The position numbers and the translations under genes were made by a program. Below are positions 42,721 to 51,634 of a DNA stretch of 64,000 bases, in pieces (positions within the stretch are counted from its first letter, which is position 1; each line of letters begins with the position of its first letter). The notes under the pieces were generated by a model. The model was not told where the DNA came from and did no database searches. It saw only the letters and a program-made list of their open reading frames with translations. The DNA is taken from the NCBI GenBank assembly GCA_016195985.1, contig JACPYP010000022.1, positions 186,001 through 250,000 on the forward strand, written 5' to 3'. This DNA is from Acidobacteriota bacterium (GTDB lineage: Bacteria > Acidobacteriota > Holophagae > Holophagales > Holophagaceae).

Positions 42721-43335
42721 TCACCGGCCCCGGTTGGGATCGGGCACCACCACTCCGCCGCTCACGGCCCAGGTGAGGGCCTGGTCGGCGCTGATATCGA
42801 CGGGCCGCACCCGGGCCGCCTCCACCATCACCACGTAGCCGGAGGTGGGATTGGGCGAGGTGGGCACGTAGACGGCCACCATGTTTTCTCCTCCGGCCAT
42901 GGCCCAGGAGCAATCGCGGCTGGCCACGAAGCCCAGGGTGTGCGAACCCGGATGGGGCCATTCCACCAGCACCACGTCCTTGAAGCTGCCCCCCTGCCCC
43001 GATTGGATGGCGCCCATGAGCTGGCGGGTGGCCCCGTAGATGGTCTTCACCACGGGCACATGCATCATCAGCTCATCGAGCCAGGTGAGCACCTGGCGGC
43101 CGATGAAATTCCCCACCAGGGCGCCCACCAGCAGCAGAAGCAGGCCGGTGGCCAGGGCCGAGCAGAGCGCCAGGCCCCAGGTGGGCGGATCGGGCACGTG
43201 CACCAGGTGGGCCAGCCAGGTGAGCGGGCCGCGGAAGATGCCGATGAGGGCCGTGAAGATGCCCTTGAGAATCCAGAGCGTGACCACCAGGGGCAGGAGA
43301 GTGAAAAGGCCTGCGAGGAGATACTTTCGGATCAT
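42721..43335 (-). CDS. DUF502 membrane protein
   Basis: 204 residues from ATG 43335 (MIRKYLLAGLFTLLPLVVTL). Two N-terminal helices and the DUF502 segments LDELMMHVPVVKTIYGATRQ and SGYVVMVEAARVRPVDIS are visible. The family is of unknown function and membrane-located. The start is unusual: its first 29 bases are duplicated 104 bases upstream, with a palindrome between (see the repeat at 43307). Formerly the pgsA stop probably overlapped this ATG directly. Confidence 0.82.
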   Translation of the reverse strand: MIRKYLLAGLFTLLPLVVTLWILKGIFTALIGIFRGPLTWLAHLVHVPDPPTWGLALCSALATGLLLLLVGALVGNFIGRQVLTWLDELMMHVPVVKTIYGATRQLMGAIQSGQGGSFKDVVLVEWPHPGSHTLGFVASRDCSWAMAGGENMVAVYVPTSPNPTSGYVVMVEAARVRPVDISADQALTWAVSGGVVVPDPNRGR

Positions 43336-43439
43336 CGAATCCCACCCTGTCGGCAAACGGACCCATCCCTACCGAGTGTCTCGCGTATCCCCGCAGGGGA
43401 TACCGAGAGTAGGCCTGCGAGGAGATACTTTCGGATCAT
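43307..43439 (-). repeat. Palindromic element with duplicated DUF502 start; encodes a leader ORF
   Basis: A 29-base stretch covering the ATG and first nine codons of DUF502 (43307-43335) occurs again, identical, at 43411-43439. Between the copies is a hairpin at 43379-43409 (TCTCG..GTATCCCC-GCA-GGGGATAC..CGAGA). Read on the minus strand, the upstream copy opens a 35-codon leader (43439 to 43332) that begins MIRKYLLAGLLSVSPAGIRE. Its ATG overlaps the pgsA stop and its stop overlaps the DUF502 ATG. The same hairpin with different paired bases is found at polA (56189). Confidence 0.8.
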
Positions 43440-44083
43440 TCGGAACCCTCGTGGCCCGTCAGGTGGCTGTTGCCCGTCATGATGCGGGGCCCCACCACTT
43501 TCCAGAAGCCGTGGAAGTAGGAAATGGCGCTCCAGATGGCCAGGATCACCGCGCCCCAGAGCAGCAGGACGCCCATGCCCCAGAAGAAGGTGTAGGGACG
43601 GTTCAGCTGAATGAAGAAGTGGAAGATCTCCTTGTGGGTCCACTCGTAGAGCCAGTAGTCAAGCCGGGGGCCGAGGATCAGGCAGGAGATGGCCGCCACC
43701 TGGAAGCCCATCTTCCACTTGCCCACGGTGCCTGCGGGAATGGTCATGCCCTCTTCGCTGGCGATGCCGCGCAGCCCGGTGATGGCGAATTCCCGCGCGA
43801 TGATGAGGAAGGTCATCCAGGCCGGAGCGAGGTTCAGCTCCACCAGCGAGATGAGGGCCCCGGAAACCAGCAGCTTGTCCGCGAGGGGATCCAGCAGCTT
43901 GCCCAGGGTGGTCACCTGCTTCCAGCGGCGGGCCAGGTAGCCGTCCAGCCAGTCGGTGATGGAGGCCACCCAGAACACCACCACGCCGATGACCTCGTGG
44001 TTGGTCACCTTGGTCATGAGGACCACGACCAGGATGGGGACCATGAGGATCCGGGCGAGCGATAGAAGGTTCGGAAGGTTCAT
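43436..44083 (-). CDS. pgsA: CDP-diacylglycerol--glycerol-3-phosphate 3-phosphatidyltransferase
   Basis: 215 residues with four or more membrane helices. The CDP-alcohol phosphotransferase motif is complete: DWLDGYLARRWKQVTTLGKL...LLDPLADK around residues 44-70. It makes phosphatidylglycerol phosphate at the inner membrane. First gene of a pgsA-DUF502-SDR unit. Its stop codon overlaps, in an ATGA, the start of the duplicated leader ORF at 43439. Confidence 0.92.
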   Translation of the reverse strand: MNLPNLLSLARILMVPILVVVLMTKVTNHEVIGVVVFWVASITDWLDGYLARRWKQVTTLGKLLDPLADKLLVSGALISLVELNLAPAWMTFLIIAREFAITGLRGIASEEGMTIPAGTVGKWKMGFQVAAISCLILGPRLDYWLYEWTHKEIFHFFIQLNRPYTFFWGMGVLLLWGAVILAIWSAISYFHGFWKVVGPRIMTGNSHLTGHEGSE

Positions 44084-44125
44084 GGGGTGCTGGTCGGCTC
44101 CAGATCCAGCCTACCCTCTTTTCCT

Positions 44126-44722
44126 TTACAGGACGGTCACTCCGCCCCGCGCCAGGAGCTTCTGCCAGCCCTCGTCCGGAACCGCCTCGAATCCGCCGGA
44201 CTCCAGCCCCCCATGGGCCAGGCTCGCGGCGGACACATGGACCGGAATGCCCCGGCCCCGCAGCCCCTCCAACAGGGCCACAGCGCCGGGATCTTCCAAC
44301 AGCTCCACCGCCTGGTGGGCCATGCAAAGCCAGGGCGTGCCCGCGTCGAGCCGCGCCAAGGTCTCCAGGAGGAGCCTTCGCCCCAGGGCCCGGTCCCCCG
44401 GGGCGAAGGCGCTCCGCAGCAACAGCACGGGCAGGAGCGCGGGCAAGGGCGCGGGGCCGCCCGGCTCCGGGGGCGCCACGGGGCTGAGCACCGGCACCGG
44501 CCGGGGCCCCGGGGCCACCTGTAGTTCCCAGGGACGGCCCGCCCGGCTGACCCGCACCGTCCGCCCCTGCTTTTCCAGGAAGCTCACGACGTTGACCCGC
44601 AGCAGCTCCTCCTCGCCCCGGATGCGCAGGGCCTCGCCGGGGCGGTCCTGGAGCAGGCCGCGCAGCTCCAGGAGGGCCTGGAAGACCGTGACGTCAAGCA
44701 ACTCGAGGGTAAGAATGTCCAT
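44126..44722 (-). CDS. YedF-like protein with TusA- and DsrE-type domains, catalytic Cys absent
   Basis: 198 residues from ATG 44722. N-terminal TusA-like domain (LLDVTVFQALLELRGLLQDR, RVNVVSFLEKQGRTVRV), then a proline-rich linker, and a DsrE/DsrF-like C-terminal domain (VLLLRSAFAPGDRALGRRLL, GIPVHVSAASLAHGG). This is the layout of YedF, linked to selenium or sulfur metabolism. The CPxP active-site motif of TusA is replaced by TVFQ, so sulfur transfer by this route is unlikely. The start codon shares bases with the divergent queG region. Confidence 0.65.
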   Translation of the reverse strand: MDILTLELLDVTVFQALLELRGLLQDRPGEALRIRGEEELLRVNVVSFLEKQGRTVRVSRAGRPWELQVAPGPRPVPVLSPVAPPEPGGPAPLPALLPVLLLRSAFAPGDRALGRRLLLETLARLDAGTPWLCMAHQAVELLEDPGAVALLEGLRGRGIPVHVSAASLAHGGLESGGFEAVPDEGWQKLLARGGVTVL

Positions 44723-44738
44723 GGGAGGTGACCTTCGC

Positions 44739-45683
44739 GTGCCAGTTGAACACCCGGATCCACTGGCATTCAAGGCCTGGCTTCGTTCCGAGGCCCTGGT
44801 GGCGGGATTCTCCGCCGCTGGCTTCGCTTCCTGCCAGCCCTTCGCGGCGGAGGAAGCCCGCCTCCAGGCCTGGTTCCAGGAGGGCCGGGGCGCCCTGCTG
44901 CCCTACCTGGATCCCGCCGTCCTGCTGGATCCCCGGGCCCTCTGGCCCCAGGCCCGCACCGCCCTGGTGGGCTTCTTCCCCTACGCCCGGCCGGAGGCGG
45001 TTCCAGGCGCGGCGCCGGGAAGCCTGAAGCTGAGCCGCTACCTGTGGGGGCCGGACTATCACATGATCCTGAAGCCGCGGCTCGCGCGGCTCCTGGAAGC
45101 CGCCCAGGCCCAATGGCCGGGCCTGGAGGGCCGCGTCTGCGTGGACACGGCGCCTCTCCTGGAGCGGCAGCTGGCCGCCCGTGCCGGTCTGGGCTGGCAG
45201 GGCAAGCACACGCTCCTCATCCTGGGCAAGGCGGGCTCCTGGGGCTTCCTGGGCGTGCTGCTGCTCTCGGTGGACCTGCCGCCGGATCCGCCCACCCTCG
45301 CCGAATTTTGCGGAAGCTGCACCGCTTGCCTGGAGGCCTGCCCTTCGGGCGCCCTGGAATCCTTCCGCCTGGATCCGGCCCGCTGCCTCACCACCTACAC
45401 CATCGAGACCGAGACCGAGCCTCCGCCCGAGGTGGCCGCGGCCCTGGCCTCCAGCCGCTGGGCCGCGGGCTGCGATGCCTGCCAGGAGGCCTGCCCCTGG
45501 AACCGGGCCCCGGTCTGGGGAGATCCTGCCCTCTGGGGCGGCCCGAGCCCTCTCCACACCCTTCCGGCGGCGGAGCTGCCCCGCGGCGCGGCCCAGTGGC
45601 GGAAGGGCATCCGGAGGACCGCCCTGAGGCGCGTGCGGGACCGCCATTGGCGGGCCACCCTGCTCCGAATCCTGGGCCCTTGA
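44739..45683 (+). CDS. queG: Epoxyqueuosine reductase QueG
   Basis: About 314 residues from GTG 44739, chosen because GGGAGG lies ten bases upstream; the ATG at 44721 would lack a ribosome site and would overlap the divergent yedF-like start. Cobalamin-dependent reductase features: LSRYLWGPDYHMILKPRL near 94, then [4Fe-4S] motifs CGSCTACLEACPSGAL near 188 and CDACQEACPWNRAP near 245. It completes queuosine in tRNA. QueG is the cytosolic relative of the RdhA family, useful for comparing the two RdhA-like proteins at 8211 and 10423. Confidence 0.9.
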   Translation: MPVEHPDPLAFKAWLRSEALVAGFSAAGFASCQPFAAEEARLQAWFQEGRGALLPYLDPAVLLDPRALWPQARTALVGFFPYARPEAVPGAAPGSLKLSRYLWGPDYHMILKPRLARLLEAAQAQWPGLEGRVCVDTAPLLERQLAARAGLGWQGKHTLLILGKAGSWGFLGVLLLSVDLPPDPPTLAEFCGSCTACLEACPSGALESFRLDPARCLTTYTIETETEPPPEVAAALASSRWAAGCDACQEACPWNRAPVWGDPALWGGPSPLHTLPAAELPRGAAQWRKGIRRTALRRVRDRHWRATLLRILGP

Positions 45684-45768
45684 ATTTTTCATTGGAAGCC
45701 TTGGGTTTTTCCCATATAAACAAACTTCCGGCCAAAGGTGGCCGCCCCGGTTTGAGGAGGCCCCTCGG

Positions 45769-47664
45769 ATGCCCATGAAGCACTGGACGGTCCAGGATGC
45801 CGCGAGCCTGTACGGCATCCGCGAGTGGGGCAATGGCTACTTCGGCATCAACGCCAAGGGCCATCTCGAAATCACGCCCACGAAGGACGAGTCCCTCAGT
45901 TGCGACGTCTACGAGATCGTCCAGCACCTGAAGAAGAAGGGCATTCGCACCCCCGTGAACTTGCGGTTCCCCCAGGTCCTCGCCCACCGCGTCATCGAGG
46001 TGAACGAGGCCTTCCGCCACGCCATCATCGAGTTCGGCTACGAGGGCGGCTACCAGGGCGTCTACCCGGTGAAGACCAACCAGATCAAGGAAGTGGTCGA
46101 AGAGATCGTCCGTGCCGGCAACAAGTACCACTACGGCCTGGAGGCCGGTTCCAAGCCCGAGCTGATGATCGCCCTCAGCGTGGACCTGCACCCCGAAGCC
46201 CTGGTGCTCTGCAACGGCTACAAGGATGAAGCCTTCATCCGCATGGCCCTGCTGGCCCGCAAGGCCGGGCGCAAGGTGGTGATCACCGTCGAGAAGATGA
46301 CCGAGCTGCCGCTCATCCTGAAGGTGGCCAAGGAACTGAAGGTGGAGCCCCTCATCGGGCTGCGCGCCAAGCTCAACGCCCAGGGCTCGGGCAAGTGGGA
46401 GACCAGCGCCGGCGACCACGCCAAGTTCGGCCTCACCACCCGCGAGATCTTGGACGCCATCGAGGTGCTGGAGAAGCGCGACCTGCTGGACAGCGTCATC
46501 GAGCTGCACTTCCACATCGGCAGCCAGATCACGGACATCCGCAAGATCAAGTCGGCCATGAAGGAGGCCACCCGCATCTACGCCAAGCTCCGCAAGATGG
46601 GCGTCCCCATCCGCTACCTCAACGTGGGCGGCGGCCTGGGCGTGGACTACGACGGATCGAAAACCACGTTCAGCAGCTCCATGAACTACACCATCTCCGA
46701 GTACGCCGCCGACGTGGTCTACACCACCAAGGACATCTGCGCCCAGGAGCAGGTGCCCATGCCGGACCTGCTGAGCGAATCGGGGCGCGCCATCGTGGCC
46801 TACCACCAGGTGGTGGTGGTCGACATCATCGGCCTCATCGACACCACCCACACCAAGTACACGGTGACGCTGACCGGCAACGAGCCGCAGATCCTCAAAG
46901 AGCTGGCCTACACGCGGGACAACATCTCCATCAAGAACTTCTCGGAGATGTACCACGACGCCATCACGCAAAAAGATGAAATGCTCACGCTCTTCAACCT
47001 GGGCTACCTGGGCCTGGAGGACCGCTCCAAGGGCGAGACGCTCTTCTGGGAAGTCTGCCGGAAACTCTCGCGCATCCTCAGCAACAAGAGCCTGAAGTAC
47101 GTGCCCGAGGAATTCCAGGATCTCAACAAGAGCCTGGCCGACAAGCTCATCGCCAACTTCAGCATCTTCCAGTCCATGCCCGACCACTGGGCCATCGAGC
47201 AGCTCTTCCCGGTGATGCCCATCCATCGCCTGAAGGAGAAGCCGGGCCTGTCGGCCACGCTCTGCGACATCACCTGCGACAGCGACGGCAAGATGGAGAA
47301 GTTCATCGATCTCAAGGATGTCCGCGACGAGATCCCGCTCCACGAGCCCCGCGGCGGCGAAGCCTACTACGTGGCCTTCTTCCTCACGGGCGCCTATCAG
47401 GACATCCTGGGCATGCGGCACAACCTCTTCGGCGCGCCCAATGAGGCGCACATCATGGTCCACGAGGACGACACCTTCAAGGTGCAGCACATCGTGAAGG
47501 GCGACACCGTCAACCACGTGCTGCGCAGCGTCCACTACGATCCCGATGTGCTCATCCAGGGGCCCCAGACCAAGCGGAAGGCCAGCGTCAAGAACGACGC
47601 CGCCGAAGCCCTTCGCGCCCTGCTCACCGAAGAGCGGAACCTGCACACCTACCTGGAAATCTAG
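45769..47664 (+). CDS. speA: Biosynthetic arginine decarboxylase
   Basis: 631 residues, normal SpeA length. PLP lysine in GVYPVKTNQ (Lys102), then GLEAGSKPELMIAL, LHFHIGSQITDIRKIKSAM near 247 and LNVGGGLGVDYDGSKT near 284. A good AGGAGG precedes ATG 45769. It makes agmatine from arginine for polyamines. Monocistronic between queG and a convergent DinB gene. Confidence 0.95.
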   Translation: MPMKHWTVQDAASLYGIREWGNGYFGINAKGHLEITPTKDESLSCDVYEIVQHLKKKGIRTPVNLRFPQVLAHRVIEVNEAFRHAIIEFGYEGGYQGVYPVKTNQIKEVVEEIVRAGNKYHYGLEAGSKPELMIALSVDLHPEALVLCNGYKDEAFIRMALLARKAGRKVVITVEKMTELPLILKVAKELKVEPLIGLRAKLNAQGSGKWETSAGDHAKFGLTTREILDAIEVLEKRDLLDSVIELHFHIGSQITDIRKIKSAMKEATRIYAKLRKMGVPIRYLNVGGGLGVDYDGSKTTFSSSMNYTISEYAADVVYTTKDICAQEQVPMPDLLSESGRAIVAYHQVVVVDIIGLIDTTHTKYTVTLTGNEPQILKELAYTRDNISIKNFSEMYHDAITQKDEMLTLFNLGYLGLEDRSKGETLFWEVCRKLSRILSNKSLKYVPEEFQDLNKSLADKLIANFSIFQSMPDHWAIEQLFPVMPIHRLKEKPGLSATLCDITCDSDGKMEKFIDLKDVRDEIPLHEPRGGEAYYVAFFLTGAYQDILGMRHNLFGAPNEAHIMVHEDDTFKVQHIVKGDTVNHVLRSVHYDPDVLIQGPQTKRKASVKNDAAEALRALLTEERNLHTYLEI

Positions 47665-47665
47665 C

Positions 47666-48145
47666 CTAGGACCAGCGCGCCGCCGGCTTCTGCTTCCAGA
47701 GCCAGATGATGTAATCCACGTTGATCACCTGCCCGCCCAGGGCCCGCAAGCGGGCCATGTTCTGCCCGCGGTGATGCTGGCTGTGCATGCAGACCTGCAT
47801 GAGGATGTCGGACACGCTGAGCACACAGGGCGGATCCGGGAACCAGGGCACCCGCAGGGTCCGTTCCAGCGTGGCCTTATCCAGGCTGTGGCCCAGGGCC
47901 AGGTAGACCTCGTGCGCCGCTTCGCAACGGGCGCGGAGTTCCAGACAATCCGCGGTGGGCCGCTCGGGAAGCGCCATGTCTCCGCCCTTGAGCAGCTGGA
48001 GGAAGGCCTCGAGAACCGTGACTTGATGATCGGCCCGGATCCTCAGCTCCTCGTCCTGCAACAGGCCCGACCTCTGCCAGGCCGAGAAGAATTTCGCGTC
48101 CGCCCAGGCCTGATGGGCCAGAAGATCCTTCAAGGAGCCGCTCAC
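47666..48145 (-). CDS. DinB-family protein
   Basis: 159 residues from GTG 48145. Four-helix DinB/YfiT fold with metal-type histidines in ADHQVTVLEA near 39, HEVYLALGH near 78 and MHSQHHRGQNMARLR near 120. Family members are often thiol-dependent metal enzymes (bacillithiol or mycothiol transferases), but many have unknown function. Ends 1 base from the convergent speA gene. Confidence 0.8.
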   Translation of the reverse strand: MSGSLKDLLAHQAWADAKFFSAWQRSGLLQDEELRIRADHQVTVLEAFLQLLKGGDMALPERPTADCLELRARCEAAHEVYLALGHSLDKATLERTLRVPWFPDPPCVLSVSDILMQVCMHSQHHRGQNMARLRALGGQVINVDYIIWLWKQKPAARWS

Positions 48146-48251
48146 GATCCCTCCCGTTCCGATGGGCGGATTCTACCGGAGGTCGGCGCCCCGGCACCGG
48201 GAGATTTCCAGGAGAATGAATGCCATCCATTCGGAACTCCAGGAGGCAGGC

Positions 48252-49139
48252 ATGGGCATTCAACGCTTGGGCGTCGTCGGCTGCGGACTCATGGGCGCCG
48301 GCATCGCCCAGTGCGCGGCGGAATCCGGTTTCCAGGTATGGATCAAGGAGGCCGACGGGGCCCTTCTCGCCAGGGGGCTCAAGCGCATCGACGAGGCCTG
48401 GGAAAGGGCCCTGGCCAAGGGCAAGGCCACCGGAACGCAGTGCGGTGAATGGCGCCAGCGGCTCCACGGCACGCTCGCCTTTGATGATCTGGCCGCCTGC
48501 GATCTGGTGGTGGAAGCCATCCCCGAACGCCTGGATCTGAAGCTGCAGACCTTCACCCATCTCGACCAGGCGATGGGCCCCGAGGCCATCCTCTGCACCA
48601 ACACCTCCAGCCTCTCCGTGGCCCAGCTCAGTCCGGTCCTCGCGCCTCAGCGCCTTTCCAGACTGGCGGGCCTGCACTTCTTCAATCCCGTGCCGGCCAT
48701 GCCCCTGGTGGAGATCGTCCGCACCCTCGCCACGGGTGCGGAGACCCTCGCGGCCCTTCAGACCTTCGTGAAGGATCTGGGCAAAACCCCGGCCCTGGCG
48801 CCGGACGCGCCCGGCTTCATCGTGAACCGCCTGCTGGTGCCCTATCTCCTGGATGCCATGCGCTGCGCCGAACAGAGGCTGGCCTCGGTGGAGGACCTGG
48901 ACACGGGCATGAAGCTGGGCTGCGGCCATCCCATGGGGCCTCTGCACCTCAGCGATTTCATCGGCCTCGACACCATGCAGAGCGTGGCGGACGTGCTTTT
49001 CGACGCCTTCGGCGAGCCCCGCTTCAAGGCCCCTGCCCTGCTTCGCCAGCTGGTGGCGGCCGGCCGTCTGGGGCGGAAGACGGGCTCAGGTTTCTACCGT
49101 TGGGAAGGCGAAAAACGCATGGAAGTCATGCCCCTATGA
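48252..49139 (+). CDS. 3-hydroxyacyl-CoA dehydrogenase (3-hydroxybutyryl-CoA dehydrogenase type)
   Basis: 295 residues from ATG 48252, with AGGAGG at 48241-48246. NAD motif VVGCGLMGAGIAQCAA near residue 8, CTNTSSLSV near 116, catalytic-His segment GLHFFNPVPAMPLVE near 139, and a C-terminal dimer domain (LLVPYLLDAMRCAEQRL). It oxidises (S)-3-hydroxyacyl-CoA in fatty acid or butyrate/PHB-type metabolism. Short form without a hydratase domain. Confidence 0.9.
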   Translation: MGIQRLGVVGCGLMGAGIAQCAAESGFQVWIKEADGALLARGLKRIDEAWERALAKGKATGTQCGEWRQRLHGTLAFDDLAACDLVVEAIPERLDLKLQTFTHLDQAMGPEAILCTNTSSLSVAQLSPVLAPQRLSRLAGLHFFNPVPAMPLVEIVRTLATGAETLAALQTFVKDLGKTPALAPDAPGFIVNRLLVPYLLDAMRCAEQRLASVEDLDTGMKLGCGHPMGPLHLSDFIGLDTMQSVADVLFDAFGEPRFKAPALLRQLVAAGRLGRKTGSGFYRWEGEKRMEVMPL

Positions 49140-49175
49140 CCCGTCCCCGGCACCATCCACGGTAGGCTTGCCCCC

Positions 49176-49526
49176 ATGCTCGATGTCCTGCTGATCCCGG
49201 CGGCCCTGCTGCTGCCGCTGGCCCTTCAGGCCGTGCGTCGGGGCGACCATCGCCTGCACGGCCACCTCATGCTGGCGGCCTTCACGATCATCGGACTGCG
49301 CCTGGTGCTCCACCCCCGGGCCCTGCTGCCCATGCATCTGGGCCTTTGGCTGGCCGTCCTCGCGGCCGCCGGAACCACCCTGCTGCTGGGCCGCAAGGCC
49401 CTGGCCTGGCGGGAGGCTCGCAGCAGCCACGCGGCCTACCCCCGGATCCATCGCGCCTCCGGCACCCTCACCCTGCTTGCCCTGGCCCTCGCCACCCTGG
49501 TTTGGCTGCTGCGGCACCAGGGCTGA
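49176..49526 (+). CDS. Four-helix membrane protein with histidines (DUF420-like)
   Basis: 116 residues with four hydrophobic segments and paired histidines near the membrane (RGDHRLHGHLMLAAF, RIHRASGTLTLLALALATL). The pattern resembles DUF420-type proteins, but I am not certain. 36 bases after the dehydrogenase gene, convergent with purD. Confidence 0.65.
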   Translation: MLDVLLIPAALLLPLALQAVRRGDHRLHGHLMLAAFTIIGLRLVLHPRALLPMHLGLWLAVLAAAGTTLLLGRKALAWREARSSHAAYPRIHRASGTLTLLALALATLVWLLRHQG

Positions 49527-49536
49527 TCCCGAAGGT

Positions 49537-50841
49537 CTACCAGGCGTCCTGAATGGTCTTTCCCGCCTGGGCGTGGCGCAGGGCCTTCAGGCCGATGTCG
49601 CGGCGCACCTGCATGCCGGGCCAGTGGACCTGGGGCAGCGCGGCCTCGATGGCGGCGCGGGCCGCGGTCAGATCCGGCGCGGAGGTGGCGAGGTTCATGA
49701 CGCGGCCGCCGTTCGTCAGCCATTGTCCATCCTGCTTGCGGGTTCCGGCGTGGATGAGGGTGACGGCGGGCTCGCCGACATGGATGGGTACGCCTTTCCT
49801 GGCGCCTTCGGGGTAGTCTTCCGCGGCCAGCACCACGGCGATGGCCGTATGGGGCTTGAGCTTCAGGGGCCGGGCCACGAAGCGCCCCTCAGCGACTTCC
49901 AACAGGAGGGAAGCCAGGTCTTCGTCCAGCAGCTGCATGAGCACCTGGGTTTCGGGATCGCCGAAGCGCACGTTGTATTCCAGCAGCTCCGGCCCCTTCG
50001 CCGTCCACATGACGCCCAGGAACAGCACGCCGCGGGCCACGAGACCGTCCTTCTGCAGGCCCTTGACGGTGGGCTCCACCAGGTCCGTCCGCATGCGCTC
50101 GATGTCCTCGGGGCTCAGGAACGGCAGGGGGCCGAAGGCGCCCATCCCGCCGGTGTTGGGGCCCCGGTCGTCGTCGAAGATGCGCTTGTGGTCCTGGCAG
50201 GCGGGCAGCAGGGCGTAGGCGGCATGGCCCGCATCCACGTCCACCAGCACGTGCAGCGACAGTTCCATCCCCACCAGGGGCGCCTCGAAGACCACGGTGC
50301 GGCTGGCATCGCCGAACTGGCCAGCCATGAAAGCCCGGAAGGTTTCTAGCGCTTCGGTCTGCGTCTGAGCGAGCACCACGCCCTTGCCCGCGGCGAGGCC
50401 GTCGGCCTTCAGCACGATGGGGTAGCCGTGGGCCCAGCCGCGGATGAGGGCTTCGCCGGCGGCCAGGTCGCTGATGGTGTGGCTGGCGGCGGTGGGAATG
50501 CCATGGCGCTGCATGAAGGCCTTGGCGAAGGCCTTGCTGCCTTCCAGATGGGCCGTGGCGGCATCGTGCCCGAAGACGGGGATGCCCAGGGCCCTCACCG
50601 CATCCGCCACGCCGGCCACCAGGGGCACCTCCGGCCCGGCCACCACCAGGTCGGGCCGGTGGGCGGCGCACCACTGGGCCACCTCGGCGGGCTTTTCCAG
50701 ATCGAGCTTCGCGCAGGCGCCCAGCTCCGCCAGCGCATCGCTGCCGGGGGCCGAAACCAGTTCCACGGCCGCGGACGAGGCCCGGAGTTTCAAAGCCAGG
50801 GCATGTTCCCGGCCGCCAGAGCCGAGGAGCAGGATTTTCAT
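49537..50841 (-). CDS. purD: Phosphoribosylamine--glycine ligase
   Basis: 434 residues, full length. N-terminal KILLLGSGGREHALALKL, ATP-grasp part KADGLAAGKGVVLAQT near 150 and DHKRIFDDDRGPNTGGMGAF near 225, and FGDPETQVLMQLL near 298. It catalyses the second step of purine synthesis. Convergent with the gene at 49176 and followed at 50882 by a two-component pair transcribed in the same direction. Confidence 0.95.
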   Translation of the reverse strand: MKILLLGSGGREHALALKLRASSAAVELVSAPGSDALAELGACAKLDLEKPAEVAQWCAAHRPDLVVAGPEVPLVAGVADAVRALGIPVFGHDAATAHLEGSKAFAKAFMQRHGIPTAASHTISDLAAGEALIRGWAHGYPIVLKADGLAAGKGVVLAQTQTEALETFRAFMAGQFGDASRTVVFEAPLVGMELSLHVLVDVDAGHAAYALLPACQDHKRIFDDDRGPNTGGMGAFGPLPFLSPEDIERMRTDLVEPTVKGLQKDGLVARGVLFLGVMWTAKGPELLEYNVRFGDPETQVLMQLLDEDLASLLLEVAEGRFVARPLKLKPHTAIAVVLAAEDYPEGARKGVPIHVGEPAVTLIHAGTRKQDGQWLTNGGRVMNLATSAPDLTAARAAIEAALPQVHWPGMQVRRDIGLKALRHAQAGKTIQDAW

Positions 50842-50881
50842 GGGGCCTCCGCGAACCTTCAGTATCGCCGAGAGGGCCCGG

Positions 50882-51634
50882 TCAAAGCCATTCCCCGAAC
50901 TGATCCCGGAAGGTCCGGCTCAAGGTGAGCTTGGTCCCGTCCCGCATGATCACCAGATGATCCCCGCCCGACCAGGGCTGGAATTCCCGGATGCAGTCCA
51001 GGTTCACGATGGCGGAGCGGTGGATGCGCCGGAACTGAGCGGGGTTCAGCCGGGCCAGCAGGCCGGTCATGGTCTGGCGCATCAGGTGGGAGGTGCCCTC
51101 CACATGCAGCCGCACGTAGTTGTCTTCGGCCTCGATCCACTGGATGGCCGAGGTCCGAACCAACAGGTGGCGGTCTCCCTGCCGGACCAGCAGGCGGTCC
51201 ACCCAGGGGCGCTCCAGGCGCACGCCTTCGATGAGGGCCGCCAGGTCCGGAGCCCCTCCGGCCAAGTGGGGCGCGCACCAGCGGCGGGCCCGCTCCAGGG
51301 CCTGGTGGAAGCGCTCCGCGGAAAACGGCTTCAGCAGGTAGTCCAGGGCGTGGACCTCGAAGGCCCGGAGCGCGTGTTGATCATGGGCGGTGACGAACAG
51401 CGTGGGCGGCATGCGGGCCGCCCCCACCGCCTCCACCACGCCGAAACCGTCCAGTTCGGGCATCTGGATGTCCAGGAAGACCAGGTCCGGCGACAGGTCT
51501 TCGATGGCCTTCAAGGCCTCCAGACCATTGCCGCATTCCTGGACCACCTCGATGTCCGTGACCCGCTTCAGCAGATGGCGGATGCGCTGGCGGGCCAGCG
51601 GTTCGTCGTCCACCACCAGGGCGCGGAGGTTCAT
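50882..51634 (-). CDS. LytTR-family response regulator
   Basis: 250 residues: receiver domain with DDEPLARQR, phospho-acceptor Asp in VFLDIQMPELDG near 55 and Lys in YLLKPFSAERF near 105, then a LytTR DNA-binding domain (WIEAEDNYVRLHVEG, FRRIHRSAIVNLDCIREFQP). Overlaps the histidine-kinase stop by 4 bases (kinase end 51631, regulator start 51634), so the pair is translated together. Confidence 0.9.
   Translation of the reverse strand: MNLRALVVDDEPLARQRIRHLLKRVTDIEVVQECGNGLEALKAIEDLSPDLVFLDIQMPELDGFGVVEAVGAARMPPTLFVTAHDQHALRAFEVHALDYLLKPFSAERFHQALERARRWCAPHLAGGAPDLAALIEGVRLERPWVDRLLVRQGDRHLLVRTSAIQWIEAEDNYVRLHVEGTSHLMRQTMTGLLARLNPAQFRRIHRSAIVNLDCIREFQPWSGGDHLVIMRDGTKLTLSRTFRDQFGEWL

Noticed and set aside
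43956-44720. N-terminal extension of queG across pgsA and the yedF-like gene
   Set aside because: The upstream codons lie antisense to pgsA and the yedF-like gene, and are not QueG-like; a ribosome site places the start at 44739.
45388-47646. 752-codon minus-strand frame opposite speA
   Set aside because: A shadow of speA, made of repetitive Asp/Val/Leu-rich sequence with no domain.
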